A stretch of DNA of 64,000 nt from Pseudoxanthomonas gei (GCF_010119615.1 NZ_QOVG01000001.1:310001-374000); one strand, 5' to 3'; positions 1 through 10,001 are shown, counted from the stretch's first letter. A program made the numbers and translations. Notes: generated from the letters alone by a model not told the origin.

Positions 1-1
1 G

Positions 2-31
2 TCCCAGCTTCGCGACCTGCACGGACTCTGA
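2..31 (+). CDS. possible 3' end of an upstream gene (partial)
   Basis: One frame reads the last nine codons SQLRDLHGL followed by TGA and then, after about 20 bases, a strong terminator. This fits the tail of a gene that starts before the window. Nine residues are too few to name the product, and a chance reading frame cannot be excluded. Confidence 0.3.
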   Translation, partial: SQLRDLHGL

Positions 32-52
32 CGGGTTTTCACCAGGCAATCG

Positions 53-81
53 AAAACGGGGCCGACTGGCCCCGTTTTTTT
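53..81 (+). terminator. intrinsic terminator, probably bidirectional
   Basis: An 8-bp GC stem (ACGGGGCC, loop GACT, GGCCCCGT) is followed on the + strand by seven T and preceded by four A. It would end the gene entering from the left and, less strongly, the minus-strand gene that stops at 104. Confidence 0.9.
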
Positions 82-103
82 GGGTTGTGATTGCAACCGG
101 TGA

Positions 104-1681
104 TCAACTGTCGGTCGGTATCGGATTCCGTTTCACCGGGATGTCCGGCGGCGGCCGCGCCGTCGCCGGCTGGTCGTTGAGATTGGGATCGAACAGGCTG
201 CAGGCGCCGCCGGCCTGCAGCACCGACACCACGCACTTCACCTTCTTCGAGGTGCCGGGAATGGGGATGTCGACCTCGCGGATCGCACGGCGCACCCATT
301 CGGCCAGCAGGCTCTCGTTGGTGGGGCGCCAGTATTTGTCGAACATGGTCGGTTCGTAGGGAAAGTCCGGGCGCTCCAGCCATTTGCTGGCCCGGTCCGC
401 ATCGGCGCGCTGCGCCTGCTTGGAACCCGGCGCACCTGGCTTGCTGGCATTGCCCGTGGCATTGCCGGGAAGGCGCACGCTGCCGTCGCTGTTGAACAGC
501 CCCGGTTTGTCACCGCGGCCACTGCCATCGGCAGCACCGGCGACGTTGCGGGTGGATGCGCCCCAGTCATCGCCACGTACCGGGCCGGGCGCCGCGCCAG
601 GTCGCGCGCTGGCAGCACCCGAACCCGCGGAACGGGCATCGGCTTGCGTTCCTTGCTGCGACGGCGCCGGGTTGGCTGCACTCGACGTGCTGGCGGCGTT
701 GGCGTTGGCAGCGCTGGTGTTGCTGGCCGCCGCCGCGGCGCGACTCGGCGCTGCAATCTCGGCCTGGCGCACGCTGGGCGTGGCGGTCCGCACCTCGGCC
801 GCGGCGATGTCACGTGCAGGCACCTGCACCGCGCGGATCTGCGGCAGGGGGGCGGCGACTTCGCGCTGGCGGACTTCGGGCGTTACTTGTGAAGCCTGTG
901 GCACGGCCAGTTCGGGTTGCGGCACCCGCAACTGGGTAGGCGGCAGCAGGACCACCGTGACTTCGCGGGTAGGAACGCCCAGTTCTCGCGGCCTGATCTG
1001 CGGAGGTGCGACCTGCGGGATGCGGGCGGTGGTGGGCGGAAGCACGAAATCGCTGGTCGGTTCCGCCACTTCGGTCACCTGCAGGTTCTGCTGTTCGGTC
1101 ACCGGCGCGGGCTGTTCGACCTCGGCCTGTGGCACCGACGACACCTGTTCGCTGGCTGCGGAACTGGGTGACTCGGCGACCGACGTTGCGGCCGGGGAGG
1201 CGGACGCCTGTTCGGATGCAGGCGTTGCCGGCGGTCCGCCGCCGACTTCCTCCGGAGTGCCCTCGCCCATGAATTCCACCTGCACCCGGCTGCTGTCTTC
1301 CTCAACGGCCGGCGGCGCCACGTTGACCAGTGCGAACAGCACCAGCAGCAACGCAAACAACAGATGCATGAGCAGGCTGACCATGCCGGCGAACCAGCGC
1401 AGGCCACGTTCCTCGCGCGGCGGCGGGCCCCAGTCCTGGTAGAACAACGAGCGGAATGCCTGCCACCGGTTGAGCGGCATGGAATTTGGGGTAACGGTGC
1501 TGGGCCGGTCCGCGAAGCGCTGGACGATGCCCTCGGCCAGCTCGCGCTCGATGATGCCCAGACGCTCCCGCAACCCCTTCAGCCACAGGGCCCAGCCATA
1601 CGGCATGCCGGTATGGCGCTCGACCACGGGCGCAGGCTTGCCGGCAAGCAGCGCGGCGATGATGTCGGCGGCTTTCGTCAC
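104..1681 (-). CDS. proline-rich single-pass membrane protein, function unknown
   Basis: A 525-residue protein with three parts: an N-terminal cytoplasmic segment of about 95 residues, one hydrophobic helix at about residues 97-120, and a long Pro/Ala/Glu/Val-rich, presumably extended, stretch to about residue 430. The C-terminal segment is compact, with motifs such as WLERPDFPYEPTMFDKYW and one Cys pair. The layout resembles TonB-like periplasm-spanning proteins, but no TonB C-terminal domain is recognisable. It starts 13 bp after the nfuA stop on the same strand, so the two are probably co-transcribed. The role is unknown; a cell-envelope function is inferred from the architecture only. Confidence 0.8.
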   Translation of the reverse strand: MTKAADIIAALLAGKPAPVVERHTGMPYGWALWLKGLRERLGIIERELAEGIVQRFADRPSTVTPNSMPLNRWQAFRSLFYQDWGPPPREERGLRWFAGMVSLLMHLLFALLLVLFALVNVAPPAVEEDSSRVQVEFMGEGTPEEVGGGPPATPASEQASASPAATSVAESPSSAASEQVSSVPQAEVEQPAPVTEQQNLQVTEVAEPTSDFVLPPTTARIPQVAPPQIRPRELGVPTREVTVVLLPPTQLRVPQPELAVPQASQVTPEVRQREVAAPLPQIRAVQVPARDIAAAEVRTATPSVRQAEIAAPSRAAAAASNTSAANANAASTSSAANPAPSQQGTQADARSAGSGAASARPGAAPGPVRGDDWGASTRNVAGAADGSGRGDKPGLFNSDGSVRLPGNATGNASKPGAPGSKQAQRADADRASKWLERPDFPYEPTMFDKYWRPTNESLLAEWVRRAIREVDIPIPGTSKKVKCVVSVLQAGGACSLFDPNLNDQPATARPPPDIPVKRNPIPTDS

Positions 1682-1694
1682 CCGGGGTGCGGAA

Positions 1695-2291
1695 TCAGGC
1701 CGCGGTGTCGCGCGGAATATAGGGCGCGTCGCCCGTGTCGTGGTCGGTCACGTCACGCACCGCGGTGACGCCGGGAACGCGGGCCATCAAGGTCTTCTCG
1801 ATGCCCTGCTTGAGGGTCACGTCGGCCATGCCGCAGCCGTTGCAGCCGCCACCAAAACGCAGCAGCACCACGCCTTCGGCGCTGACCTGCTCCACGGCCA
1901 CGCGACCCTTGTGCTGGGCCAGCTGCGGGTTGACCTCGTTCTCGACGACCCAGCGCACGCGCTCGACCAGCGAAGCGGATTCGGCCGGCGCCTGGCCCTT
2001 GATCTTGGGTGCCTTGATGGTCAGCTGGCTGCCGGTGGCCTGGGTTACATAATCGATCTCCGCACCGTCCAGCCACGCTACGCTGTTGGCATCGACGTAG
2101 ACGGTGAACCCATCGCAGTCGACGGCCCACTCATCGCCCGCCAGGTCACGGGGCTCGGCGAATTCAAGACGCGCATCGGCGCGCGCGGTGCCAGGATCCA
2201 CCGCACTGAGCCTCACGCCCAGGCCGGGTAGCGCCTCGCGTTCGATCAACTTGCGGAAATGGGTCTGGGCGGTGTCTGAGAGATGGATCAT
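1695..2291 (-). CDS. nfuA: Fe-S cluster biogenesis protein NfuA
   Basis: 198 residues, the normal NfuA length. Residues 1-95 form a degenerate A-type scaffold domain (HesB/IscA-like without its cysteines). Residues 105-185 form the Nfu domain carrying the cluster-binding CxxC motif (C150-N-G-C153, within [15 protein letters not shown]). NfuA binds a 4Fe-4S cluster at a dimer interface and hands it to apo-proteins, especially under oxidative stress or low iron. First gene of a likely two-gene unit with the membrane protein downstream. The divergent phhB lies about 95 bp away. Confidence 0.96.
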   Translation of the reverse strand: MIHLSDTAQTHFRKLIEREALPGLGVRLSAVDPGTARADARLEFAEPRDLAGDEWAVDCDGFTVYVDANSVAWLDGAEIDYVTQATGSQLTIKAPKIKGQAPAESASLVERVRWVVENEVNPQLAQHKGRVAVEQVSAEGVVLLRFGGGCNGCGMADVTLKQGIEKTLMARVPGVTAVRDVTDHDTGDAPYIPRDTAA

Positions 2292-2385
2292 GGCGGTATT
2301 CTAGCGATCAGCCTGTTAGACGTTCATTCGAGCACATAACGGCGGGGGTGGTACGTTCAGCCTGCCGCCGACCAAGGAAAACACC

Positions 2386-2727
2386 ATGTCCGACCTCATT
2401 CCCCTGGCCCAGGCGCACTGCCTGTCCCTCAAGGGCAGCGAGCACAAACTCACCCAGGCCCGGGTCGCGGAGCTGATCCTTGAGGTGCCTGGCTGGGATC
2501 TTGTCGAGGAAGGCCGCGCGATCTGCAGGACGTACCGTTTCGACAATTACTACCAGACCATGGCCTTCGTGAACGCCCTTGCCTACATTGCCCATGCCGA
2601 GGACCACCATCCCGACCTGGGCGTCCATTACGACCGTGCGGTAGTGCGTTACTCCACCCACGACGTTGGCGGACTGAGCGAAAATGATTTCATCTGCGCG
2701 GCCAAGGCCGACCTGCTGGCTGCATGA
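2386..2727 (+). CDS. phhB: 4a-hydroxytetrahydrobiopterin dehydratase (pterin-4a-carbinolamine dehydratase)
   Basis: 113 residues, matching the PCD/DCoH family. The signature is visible in the second half: [20 protein letters not shown] followed by [14 protein letters not shown]. It dehydrates 4a-hydroxytetrahydropterin, recycling the cofactor used by phenylalanine hydroxylase, or acting on related pterins. No phhA lies alongside, so the partner must be elsewhere or the role is a more general pterin one. The ATG follows an A-rich AAAACACC leader. A small lipoprotein gene follows after about 34 bp and may be co-transcribed. Confidence 0.93.
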   Translation: MSDLIPLAQAHCLSLKGSEHKLTQARVAELILEVPGWDLVEEGRAICRTYRFDNYYQTMAFVNALAYIAHAEDHHPDLGVHYDRAVVRYSTHDVGGLSENDFICAAKADLLAA

Positions 2728-2761
2728 GCGCAGCCGCCTCCACTTCGCCATCCGGAGACCC

Positions 2762-3193
2762 ATGAGCATGGACAAACTTGCCAGCCACTTCAGCCTGTCA
2801 CGTCCGGCGGCGGTCGCGCTCAGTGCACTGGTGCTTGTGACGGCCTGCGGAAAAAGCGAGCCGGAGGCTGCCTACATTCCCTCCACCATGGTGGCTGCCG
2901 TGCAGACACCCAAGCCCGAATATCCCATGGAGTTGCTCTGCGCAGGGATTGGCGGGGTCAGCACCCTGAAAGTGCTGGTGGGAGTGGAAGGCAAGCCGGT
3001 GGAAGTCGTCCTGATCGGCAGCAGCGGCCAATCCGCGCTGGATGCCGCCGCGGAGAAGGTGGTTCCCACCTGGATATTCGAGGCCGCCACGCGTAACGGC
3101 CAACCGGTCTCGCAATCCATCCAGGTGCCCGTGAAGTTCACTCCGCCGGCAGAAAGGCCCAATGAGTGCTTCAAGCTGGACGAACGGCGCTAG
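2762..3193 (+). CDS. small lipoprotein with TonB C-terminal-like domain
   Basis: 143 residues from the ATG at 2762. A more upstream start is possible in frame but would bury the signal sequence. The N-terminus is a lipoprotein signal ending in VTAC at Cys29. The rest (YPMELLCAGIGGVSTLKVLVG, a VVLIGSSG turn, then VPTWIFEAATRNGQPV) has the pattern of the TonB/TolA C-terminal fold. No transmembrane anchor or long Pro-rich spacer is present, so it is unlikely to be an energy-coupling TonB. A periplasmic, lipid-anchored accessory role is inferred. Confidence 0.8.
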   Translation: MSMDKLASHFSLSRPAAVALSALVLVTACGKSEPEAAYIPSTMVAAVQTPKPEYPMELLCAGIGGVSTLKVLVGVEGKPVEVVLIGSSGQSALDAAAEKVVPTWIFEAATRNGQPVSQSIQVPVKFTPPAERPNECFKLDERR

Positions 3194-3206
3194 ACCTGCT
3201 GTATCT

Positions 3207-3283
3207 GTAGAGCCGAGCAAGCTCGGCCGCCTTCAACAAGGTCGCCGGGAAAGTAAAGCTGGGCAGCCGGCAAGCTCGGCTAA
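3207..3283. repeat. GTAG-headed REP-like hairpin element
   Basis: Starts GTAGAGCCGAGCAAGCTCGGC, a hairpin (GAGCCGAGC / GCTCGGC) with the GTAG head typical of Stenotrophomonas-type REP elements. A second related arm (GCCGGCAAGCTCGGCTA) sits 45 bp downstream in inverted orientation. It fills the gap between the convergent lipoprotein and rluC genes. Confidence 0.6.
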
Positions 3284-3291
3284 AAAAAACG

Positions 3292-4272
3292 TCAGGCCAG
3301 TCGATCCAGCGCGGATGCAAGGTCATCGGCCAATGGGGCGTTGAGCAAGTACGGCGCCTTGCCGCTGTCCAGGGCGAACTCCAGCGAGGCCGCATGCAGG
3401 AACAGGCGCTTCAGTCCCACCTGTTCGCGCAGGCGCTTGTTGACCTCCGCATCGCCGTATTTGTCGTCACCGGCCACCGCATGGCCGATGTGTTGCGCAT
3501 GCACGCGGATCTGGTGGGTGCGGCCGGTTTCGATACGGACTTCGCAATAGGAATGGCCGCCCCGACGTTCCAGCACCTTGAAGTGGCTCACTGACTCCTT
3601 GCCGATCGCATTGACCTGCACATGGCGCTCGCCACCCTGGCGCAGGCCCACATGCAGCGGTGCATCGACGCTCATCACGCCGTCCGGCATCCGGCCGACC
3701 AGCAGGGTCAGGTAACGCTTGCGGATGCCCGTGCCGCCTTCCTCACGCATCAGCGCCTGCAGTTCGGTCAGCGCCGAACGCTTCTTGGCCACGATCAGCA
3801 GGCCCGACGTGTCGCGGTCAAGGCGGTGCACCAGTTCCAGACTCATGTTGGGACGCAGGGCCCTCAGGGTCTCGATGGCCCCGTGGCTGATGCCGCTGCC
3901 CCCATGACTGGCGACGCCGGTCGGCTTGTTCAGCACCAGCAGGCGCGCATCCTCGAACACGATCGCCGCCTCCAGCCGCTGCAGGAACCCCAGCGGCGGC
4001 GCTGCCTTTTCTTCCGGATCACTGAGACTGACCGGCGGAATCCTGACCTCGTCGCCCGCCTCCAGCTTGCGATCGGCCTTGGCCCGGCCACCATTGATCC
4101 TGACCTGGCCACTGCGCACCAGCTTGTAGACCAGGCTGCGAGGCGCCCCCTTGAGTTGTCCCAGCAGGAAATTGTCGAGGCGTTGGCCCTCACGGTCTTC
4201 AGGCACCTTGATGGTGCGAACGGCGGTCTTGGTGGCCCCATCGGGCCTGCTTGCGGGGGGCTGTTCGGTCAT
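3292..4272 (-). CDS. rluC: 23S rRNA pseudouridine synthase RluC
   Basis: 326 residues. An N-terminal S4 RNA-binding domain (about 28-88, QRLDNFLLGQLKGAPRSLVY) is followed by the RluA-type catalytic domain. The signature HRLDRDTSGLLIVAKK carries the catalytic Asp152. RluC modifies U955, U2504 and U2580 (E. coli numbering) of 23S rRNA. The assignment over RluA/RluD rests on the S4 domain together with the head-to-head position next to rne, the classical gammaproteobacterial arrangement. Confidence 0.95.
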   Translation of the reverse strand: MTEQPPASRPDGATKTAVRTIKVPEDREGQRLDNFLLGQLKGAPRSLVYKLVRSGQVRINGGRAKADRKLEAGDEVRIPPVSLSDPEEKAAPPLGFLQRLEAAIVFEDARLLVLNKPTGVASHGGSGISHGAIETLRALRPNMSLELVHRLDRDTSGLLIVAKKRSALTELQALMREEGGTGIRKRYLTLLVGRMPDGVMSVDAPLHVGLRQGGERHVQVNAIGKESVSHFKVLERRGGHSYCEVRIETGRTHQIRVHAQHIGHAVAGDDKYGDAEVNKRLREQVGLKRLFLHAASLEFALDSGKAPYLLNAPLADDLASALDRLA

Positions 4273-4687
4273 GCGGCTTTATCTGATACACTCGGGGAGC
4301 GAGATAAGGGTTTGATTTCGCAGGAAGTTAACCAGCATCTTCGTGATGCTGCGGGCCAGAAGCCCAGCTTCCCGCGATTCCGGCAAGATGCGTAACCACT
4401 GCCCTCGGGGCAGCCAATGTTACCGCGGCTGGTCGGCGAATCCGGACATCGCCCGGCGTGTCACACGTCGGTAGCTGAACATGTCCCGTGAGGCGCAAGG
4501 GTTTCCCGAGCAGCCTCCGGCCCGCAACATATTTTATTGAACCAAAGCGCTCCCGCGGCCTGCCGTGGTGTTGCAGCGCTGGAAACCAACCCCTGCCTCA
4601 TCGCGCCTGCGCGAGGGGCGGTGATCAGTGTCCAGATTGCGAAACCCACGGTGTTCCGCGCGGTAGCAGCGCGCGAGGAACGCACAC
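4273..4687. promoter_or_regulatory. rluC/rne divergent promoter region and long rne leader
   Basis: 415 bp without a gene between the divergent rluC and rne. In enterobacteria the rne mRNA has a long structured 5' leader through which RNase E controls its own message; a leader of comparable size fits here. Visible hairpins include AGCATC-TTCGT-GATGCT (about 4334-4350) and a GCGGG...CCCGC stem just after it. The rne start is preceded by GAGGAA, a good ribosome site. Promoter elements could not be fixed by eye. Confidence 0.55.
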
Positions 4688-7600
4688 ATGAAACGCATGC
4701 TGATCAATGCGACGCAGGAAGAAGAACTGCGCGTCGCCATCGTTGACGGACAGAACCTGTACGACATCGATATCGAACAACCGTCCAAAGAACAGAAAAA
4801 GTCCAATATCTACAAGGGCCGTATCACCCGGCTCGAGCCTTCCCTGGAAGCGGCCTTCGTCGAATATGGCGGCGAACGCCATGGCTTCCTGCCGCTGAAG
4901 GAAATCTCCCGCGACTATTTCCAGGCAGGCGTCGACCACAACAAGGCCGGCCTGAAGGAACTCCTGCGCGAAGGCCAGGAAGTCGTCGTGCAGGTCGACA
5001 AGGACGAGCGCGGCAACAAGGGCGCCGCCCTGACCACGTTCATCTCGCTGGCCGGCCGCTACATGGTGCTGATGCCGAACTCGCCCACCGCCGGCGGCGT
5101 CTCGCGCCGGATCGAAGGCGATGACCGCGCCGAGCTGAAGAAGGCCATGGACGCGCTGGCCATTCCCGAAGACATGGGCGTGATCATCCGCACCGCCGGC
5201 GTCGGCCGCGATGCCGAAGAACTGCAATGGGACCTGGACTACCTGCTGCAGGTCTGGCGCTCGGTCGCCGAGGCCGCGCTGAGCAAGCCCGCGCCGTTCC
5301 TGATCTACCAGGAGTCGCGCCTGATCGTGCGCGCCCTGCGCGACTACCTGCGTTCGGATGTCGGCGAGATCCTCGTCGATACGCCTGAACTCTATGAAAC
5401 CGCCAAGGAATTCATGGAGCAGGTGATGCCGCACAACCTGCGCAAGCTCAAGCACTACACCGACGATATCCCGCTGTTCAACCGCTTCCAGATCGAGTCA
5501 CAGATCGAAGGCGCCTACGAGCGCAACGTGCGCCTGCCATCCGGCGGCTCGATCGTGGTGGACCAGACCGAAGCGCTGACCGCGATCGACGTGAACTCCT
5601 CGCGCTCGACCAAGGGCAGCGACATCGAGGACACCGCCTTCCAGACCAACATGGAAGCGGCCGACGAAGTGGCCCGCCAGCTGCGCCTGCGCGACCTGGG
5701 CGGCCTGGTGGTCATCGACTTCATCGACATGTCCAGCAGCAAGCACCAGCGTGATGTCGAAAACCGCCTGCAGAACGCGCTCAAGTACGACCGCGCGCGC
5801 GTGCAGATCGGCCGCATCTCGCGCTTCGGCCTGATGGAAATGAGCCGCCAGCGCCTGCGTCCCTCACTGGGCGAATCCAGCCAGATCGTCTGCCCGCAAT
5901 GCGAAGGCCACGGCCGCATGCGCAGCATCGAGTCGCTGTCGCTTTCGATCATCCGCGTAGCCGAAGAGCATGCGATGAAGGAGAACACCGGGCAGGTGCT
6001 GGTCCAGGCCCCGGTGGAAATCGCCAACTTCCTGCTCAATGAAAAGCGTGGCGCGCTGCGCGAGATCGAGAAGCGCCACGACGCGCCGATCATCATCGTC
6101 GCCGACGAAGCCCTGCACACGCCCCACTACGAAGTGACCCGCGTGCGCGAGAACGAACTGGGTGAAGAGACGGCCAGGCCCAGCTACCAGCGCAATACCC
6201 CGCGCAAGCTGCCGGTGCATGCACTGACCAAGGCGCAGCTCAACATCCCCGCGCCTGCCGTGACCCACGTGAAGCACAGCCAGCCGGCGCCGATTCGCGA
6301 AGAACGCGAGGAAGTCGCGGTACCCGCAGCGGTCGTGACCGCAGTAGCACCGGTTGTGGCGGCTCCCGCGGCAACAGGCGTGGTCGGCTGGTTGAAGCGC
6401 GTATTCGGAGGCTCCGCTGCAGAAGACGGAAGCCAATCCCTCGCCGAGCAGACACGCCAGCGCAACGATCGCCAGCGCACCGACCGTGGCAATGATCGCA
6501 ACAGCGGCCAGCGCCGTGATGGTCGCGATGGCGGCCGCGGCGGGCAGTCGCAAGGCCAGGGCCGTGGCGGCAGCGCCGGCCAGCGCCGCGACGAGCGCGG
6601 CCCGAAGCCGCAGAACGCCGCGCCGGCCACCGCACAGGCAGGACAGCAGCAGAAAGCGCGCACCGAGCCGCAAGCGCCCAAGCAGGCGCAGCAGCCCAGG
6701 CAGCAGAACCAGCCCAGGCAGCCGAAGCCGCAGAACGAAAGCGGCCAGAACGCCAGCGGGCGGCCGCCGCGCCAGCCACGCAATGGCGAAGCGCAGAGGC
6801 AACCCAGGCAAGAGGGCACGGAAGCTGTCGAGCTCAATTCCGTTCCCGCCCTGGGCGCGGTCACGACCGCAGCGATCGTTGTGCCGGCCGATAAGCCGGC
6901 AAGCGACATCACCACGCGCGAAACCGCTGAATCTTTTGCCCAGCCCGAAAGCCAACCGGGAGATGTGCTGGTGGCAGCTGCCAATGACTCGAACGAAACC
7001 GATACCGCCGAAGCCGAAGCGGGCGACGGCACCGGTCGTCGCCGTCGTGGCCGCAGGGGTGGCCGACGCAGGCGCCGCGGCGCAGGTGAAGCAGGCGCAG
7101 GCCTGGAAGGCGATGGTGCGGACGATTTCAACGACGGCGAGCAGCCACAGGCAATCGTTGGCAATGGCTCGCAGCCGGAATTCGATTTCGATGACGAGTC
7201 GCCGACCATGGCCCCGGCCGTCCAGAAGGTTGCAGTGCAGTCGGCTGTTGCCACCGCGGTAACCGCGCCGGTCGAGGCTGAGCAGCCCCGCCCCGCCGCG
7301 CCGATCCGGCCCGTGCCGGCGGTCGTAGCGGAGCCTGAGGCAGCATCGGTTGCCGTGTCCGGTGCTGCTCCCGTCACCATGGAACCAGAGCTGCCAGTCC
7401 AGGCGCAGCAATTGGTTTCAGCACCTGCCGATCTGCTGGTGGAAGCGCATCGCGCGGACGCCGAAGTGCTGGCGCAGGACATCCTGAAAAGCGATACGGT
7501 TGAAAGCTTCAACGTTGTCGACACCGCGCCGGCCCCTGCCGAAGCCGCCGTGGTCGCAACGCAGCCCGTCGCGGAACAGGTCGCGGAAGCAACCGCAGCG

Positions 7601-7864
7601 CCGCCAAGGAAAGCAGTGGAACCGGCGAAGCCTGCACCTGCCCGGCCTGCTGTCGGCAATACCGGCTCGCTTTTCTTCACCGCCGATGCCGACACGCCTT
7701 CCTCGGTGACCCGTCATCTGTTCGAACCGATGCCGCCCATCGTGCAGGCTGCCTCCATGCCGGATGCAGAGGCCGAAGAGCCCAAGCCGGACCCGGCGCT
7801 GCTTGCGGGCAACGACGAGCCGATCGAAGAAGGCAAGAACCAGGGCGGCGAACGCGGCGCCTGA
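4688..7864 (+). CDS. rne: ribonuclease E
   Basis: 1058 residues, close to E. coli RNase E. The N-terminal catalytic half has an S1 domain (about 38-118), a DNase I-like subdomain with the two metal-binding aspartates (D301 in [11 protein letters not shown]344 in [11 protein letters not shown]) and the zinc-link CPQC (C402, C405). The C-terminal half (about 500-1058) is low-complexity: Gln/Arg/Pro-rich, with an RNA-binding arginine block near residue 785 ([15 protein letters not shown]), then Ala/Glu/Pro-rich sequence. This is the usual scaffold for the RNA degradosome. It makes the initiating cuts in mRNA decay and in rRNA/tRNA processing, at the inner membrane. Confidence 0.97.
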   Translation: MKRMLINATQEEELRVAIVDGQNLYDIDIEQPSKEQKKSNIYKGRITRLEPSLEAAFVEYGGERHGFLPLKEISRDYFQAGVDHNKAGLKELLREGQEVVVQVDKDERGNKGAALTTFISLAGRYMVLMPNSPTAGGVSRRIEGDDRAELKKAMDALAIPEDMGVIIRTAGVGRDAEELQWDLDYLLQVWRSVAEAALSKPAPFLIYQESRLIVRALRDYLRSDVGEILVDTPELYETAKEFMEQVMPHNLRKLKHYTDDIPLFNRFQIESQIEGAYERNVRLPSGGSIVVDQTEALTAIDVNSSRSTKGSDIEDTAFQTNMEAADEVARQLRLRDLGGLVVIDFIDMSSSKHQRDVENRLQNALKYDRARVQIGRISRFGLMEMSRQRLRPSLGESSQIVCPQCEGHGRMRSIESLSLSIIRVAEEHAMKENTGQVLVQAPVEIANFLLNEKRGALREIEKRHDAPIIIVADEALHTPHYEVTRVRENELGEETARPSYQRNTPRKLPVHALTKAQLNIPAPAVTHVKHSQPAPIREEREEVAVPAAVVTAVAPVVAAPAATGVVGWLKRVFGGSAAEDGSQSLAEQTRQRNDRQRTDRGNDRNSGQRRDGRDGGRGGQSQGQGRGGSAGQRRDERGPKPQNAAPATAQAGQQQKARTEPQAPKQAQQPRQQNQPRQPKPQNESGQNASGRPPRQPRNGEAQRQPRQEGTEAVELNSVPALGAVTTAAIVVPADKPASDITTRETAESFAQPESQPGDVLVAAANDSNETDTAEAEAGDGTGRRRRGRRGGRRRRRGAGEAGAGLEGDGADDFNDGEQPQAIVGNGSQPEFDFDDESPTMAPAVQKVAVQSAVATAVTAPVEAEQPRPAAPIRPVPAVVAEPEAASVAVSGAAPVTMEPELPVQAQQLVSAPADLLVEAHRADAEVLAQDILKSDTVESFNVVDTAPAPAEAAVVATQPVAEQVAEATAAPPRKAVEPAKPAPARPAVGNTGSLFFTADADTPSSVTRHLFEPMPPIVQAASMPDAEAEEPKPDPALLAGNDEPIEEGKNQGGERGA

Positions 7865-7874
7865 TGCTGCCGCT

Positions 7875-7902
7875 CCGCGCGTCCGTCAGATCGGACGCGC
7901 GG
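7875..7902. terminator. hairpin between convergent rne and response regulator genes
   Basis: An 11-bp perfect stem (CCGCGCGTCCG, loop TCAGAT, CGGACGCGCGG) overlaps the 3' end of the minus-strand regulator gene and lies 10 bp after the rne stop. It has no T-run, so it may act as an mRNA 3'-end stabiliser or weak terminator rather than a canonical one. Confidence 0.5.
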
Positions 7903-8530
7903 GGTCCAGCAATCCGTACTGCGTGGCCAGACGCGCCAGTGCGATGCTGTCGTAGATGCCCACCTTCCGGAACAGCTTGGATTTGTGGGTATTGATGGTC
8001 TTGGCACTCAAGCTCAGGCGTCTGGCGATTTCCTCCTGGCGAAGGCCCTGGATGAGCAACATCGCTACTTCCACCTCGCGTTGGGTCAGGTCATCGAAAG
8101 GTGAAACCGTGCCATCGATGTTGGCAAGGGCCATGTACTGGGCCACATTGCTGCCCAGATAGCGGCCGCCACGCGCGACCTCACGTACTGCCCGCAACAA
8201 CTCGCTGGCATCCCCCGCCTTGCCCAGGTAACCGGACGCCCCGGCTTCCAGCAACCGCTTGGGCATGGGTCCATCTTCCAGTACCGACACGATGATCACC
8301 CTGGCCTCAAGATCGCTGCGTGTGATCCGCTCGGTGATCTCCAGGCCACTCATGCCCGGCAGGTGCAGGTCGCACAACACCACGTCCGGCTGCAGCTCCC
8401 TCACTTCGCGCAAGGCGTCGCCGCCATTGTCGGTGTCGCCCACGATTTGAATATCAAACTCGTCAGCCAGGATCATTTTCATCCCGGTGCGGACCAGTGC
8501 ATGGTCTTCGATCAGGTATACGCGGATCAT
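7886..8530 (-). CDS. gacA: GacA/UvrY-type LuxR-family response regulator
   Basis: 214 residues. The receiver domain has phospho-acceptor D54 (VVLCDLHLPG), conserved VSV and K104 (YLGKAGD). A LuxR-type helix-turn-helix follows at about 148-195 (LTQREVEVAMLLIQGLRQEE, then SAKTINTHKSKLFRKVG). The SPFDDLTQRE linker and the GLLDPA tail match GacA/UvrY/VarA rather than NarL. Such regulators act with a BarA/GacS hybrid kinase to drive Rsm/Csr small RNAs; the partner is not in this window and uvrC is not adjacent as it is in many species. The assignment to GacA is by pattern, not by alignment. Confidence 0.85.
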   Translation of the reverse strand: MIRVYLIEDHALVRTGMKMILADEFDIQIVGDTDNGGDALREVRELQPDVVLCDLHLPGMSGLEITERITRSDLEARVIIVSVLEDGPMPKRLLEAGASGYLGKAGDASELLRAVREVARGGRYLGSNVAQYMALANIDGTVSPFDDLTQREVEVAMLLIQGLRQEEIARRLSLSAKTINTHKSKLFRKVGIYDSIALARLATQYGLLDPARPI

Positions 8531-8854
8531 CCTTGATTCCCCTTATGCCACTCCAAGCGCCGAGCCTAGCCTCCCTGGCAAGGCCTAGGCAAGTCAATCG
8601 GCGTGTTTTCAAGGGTTTTTTGCGGCAAAGGGGGCTGGTTGCAGCTACTACTGGTGGCAAGACTCCAGAGGTAACCAAAACCCATACAGCACGTGCACTA
8701 TTCGACTGCGTCCCAGCACAAAGCCTATTACGCCTGCCGGCTGGATACAGGCAGCACGCCAAGCCTTGCGACATGCGAGCGGAGATATGCGAATGGGCAG
8801 CGGCTGGTGGAAAGACCGCTGGCTCGCGCGTCGACGACGATGAGCGAACTGGAA
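8531..8854. other. intergenic region, no gene seen
   Basis: 324 bp between the divergently placed response regulator and the tRNA-Ser gene. It should hold the regulator's promoter and the tRNA 3' trailer. An open reading frame across it reads into the antisense of the tRNA and is not credible. No repeat or strong hairpin was recognised. Confidence 0.6.
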
Positions 8855-8944
8855 TGGCGGAGAGAGTGGGATTCGAACCCACGGTAGGCTCACACCTACG
8901 GCAGTTTTCAAGACTGCTGCCTTAAACCACTCGGCCATCTCTCC
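8855..8944 (-). tRNA. tRNA-Ser (anticodon UGA)
   Basis: The minus strand folds as a class II tRNA. The acceptor stem is GGAGAGA/TCTCTCC, with discriminator G and an encoded CCA. The anticodon arm is GCAGT-CTTGAAA-ACTGC with anticodon TGA. The long variable arm expected for serine and the T-arm GTTCGAATC are present. It reads UCA and related serine codons. Confidence 0.97.
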
Positions 8945-9011
8945 GTTACTGCGGAGCACGCGGGCCAGCGACTGGCCGCGCCATATTTTCCCATGAACGG
9001 CGTGGTCGTGA

Positions 9012-9998
9012 CTACGATGCCTTGCGGACCTTTGCCTGTGCTGCTGGCGCGGCCTGCTCAGGCTCTTCGCACTTGCCGCCACAATCCAGCCGCGAACCTT
9101 CGATCTGCGCGGGAAGGTGCTCGGCGAGAAAATCGATGAACACCCGCACCGCCGGCAACATGCCGCGGCGGGAAGCAAAAACCGCGTGGCAGATGCCCTG
9201 GGGCAGCGTCCATTCCGGCAGCACAACCTCCAGCTCGCCCTTGCGCACGAGTTCCGCGCATACGGTTTCTGGCAGCAGGGTGATGCCGAAGCCACCGCGC
9301 GCCATCGACTGCAGCAGCGGGAAATCAAATCCGGACAGGCGTGGCTGGATATCCACGCGCCGCACTTCGCCATCGGGCCCATGCAGTTCCCAGCGCTGGC
9401 GTGCCTCGTCCTCGCTGGTGCTGAGGGTCACGTGCTCGGCCAACTCTTCGGGGCTCTTGGGGCGTCCGGCGCGGGACAGGTACTGCGGGCTGGCAACCAT
9501 CAGCTGGCGGATCTGGCCGAAGCTGCGCATCACCAGGCTACCGTCGTCATCGAGCTTGGACCGCACCCGCAGGGCCACGTCGTAGCCTTCGTTTATCAGG
9601 TCCACGCGACGGTTGCTGATATGCAGCTGCAGTCGGACTTTCGGATATTTGTCGAGGAAGGCCGGCAGTATCTTCGGCAGCTGGGTCTGCGCCACTTCAA
9701 CCGGAACGCTGACCCGGACCACGCCGCGCGGTTCTGCACTGAGGCGATCCACCACCTCCCGCGCGGCCTGCGCCTCGGCAAGCATGGTCTGGGCATGACG
9801 GTGCACGCTCATTCCCACGTCGGTCACCGCAAAGCGCCGGGTGGAACGCTGCAGCAGGCGCACGCCCATGTCGGTTTCCAGCTGGCTGATACGCCGGCTG
9901 AGACGCGACTTGGGAATGCCCAGCGCGCGCTCCGCCGCAGCGAAGCCGCCGTGGTCCACCACCATGGCGAAGTAATAGAGGTCGTTGAGATCCTGCAT
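9012..9998 (-). CDS. LysR-family transcriptional regulator, divergent from azoR
   Basis: 328 residues from the start MQDLNDLYYFAMVVDHGGFA; an in-frame ATG eight codons upstream is less likely for the family. N-terminal winged helix-turn-helix (about 1-62, AERALGIPKSRLSRRISQLE), linker helix, then a periplasmic-binding-type effector domain. The C-terminus carries an unusual Cys pair region (LDCGGKCEEPEQAAP). It is transcribed away from azoR with 114 bp between the starts, so it probably controls that gene in response to a quinone, azo or electrophilic effector. Confidence 0.9.
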   Translation of the reverse strand: MQDLNDLYYFAMVVDHGGFAAAERALGIPKSRLSRRISQLETDMGVRLLQRSTRRFAVTDVGMSVHRHAQTMLAEAQAAREVVDRLSAEPRGVVRVSVPVEVAQTQLPKILPAFLDKYPKVRLQLHISNRRVDLINEGYDVALRVRSKLDDDGSLVMRSFGQIRQLMVASPQYLSRAGRPKSPEELAEHVTLSTSEDEARQRWELHGPDGEVRRVDIQPRLSGFDFPLLQSMARGGFGITLLPETVCAELVRKGELEVVLPEWTLPQGICHAVFASRRGMLPAVRVFIDFLAEHLPAQIEGSRLDCGGKCEEPEQAAPAAQAKVRKAS

Positions 9999-10001
9999 AC
10001 T

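Noticed and set aside
5864-7695. Two long antisense frames over the rne C-terminal half
   Set aside because: They arise from the low-complexity, GC-rich rne tail; codon patterns follow rne in the + frame.
8497-8925. A 142-codon + strand frame across the tRNA-Ser
   Set aside because: Its end (MAERVGFEPTVGSHLRQFSR) is the antisense translation of the tRNA gene, a well-known false protein.
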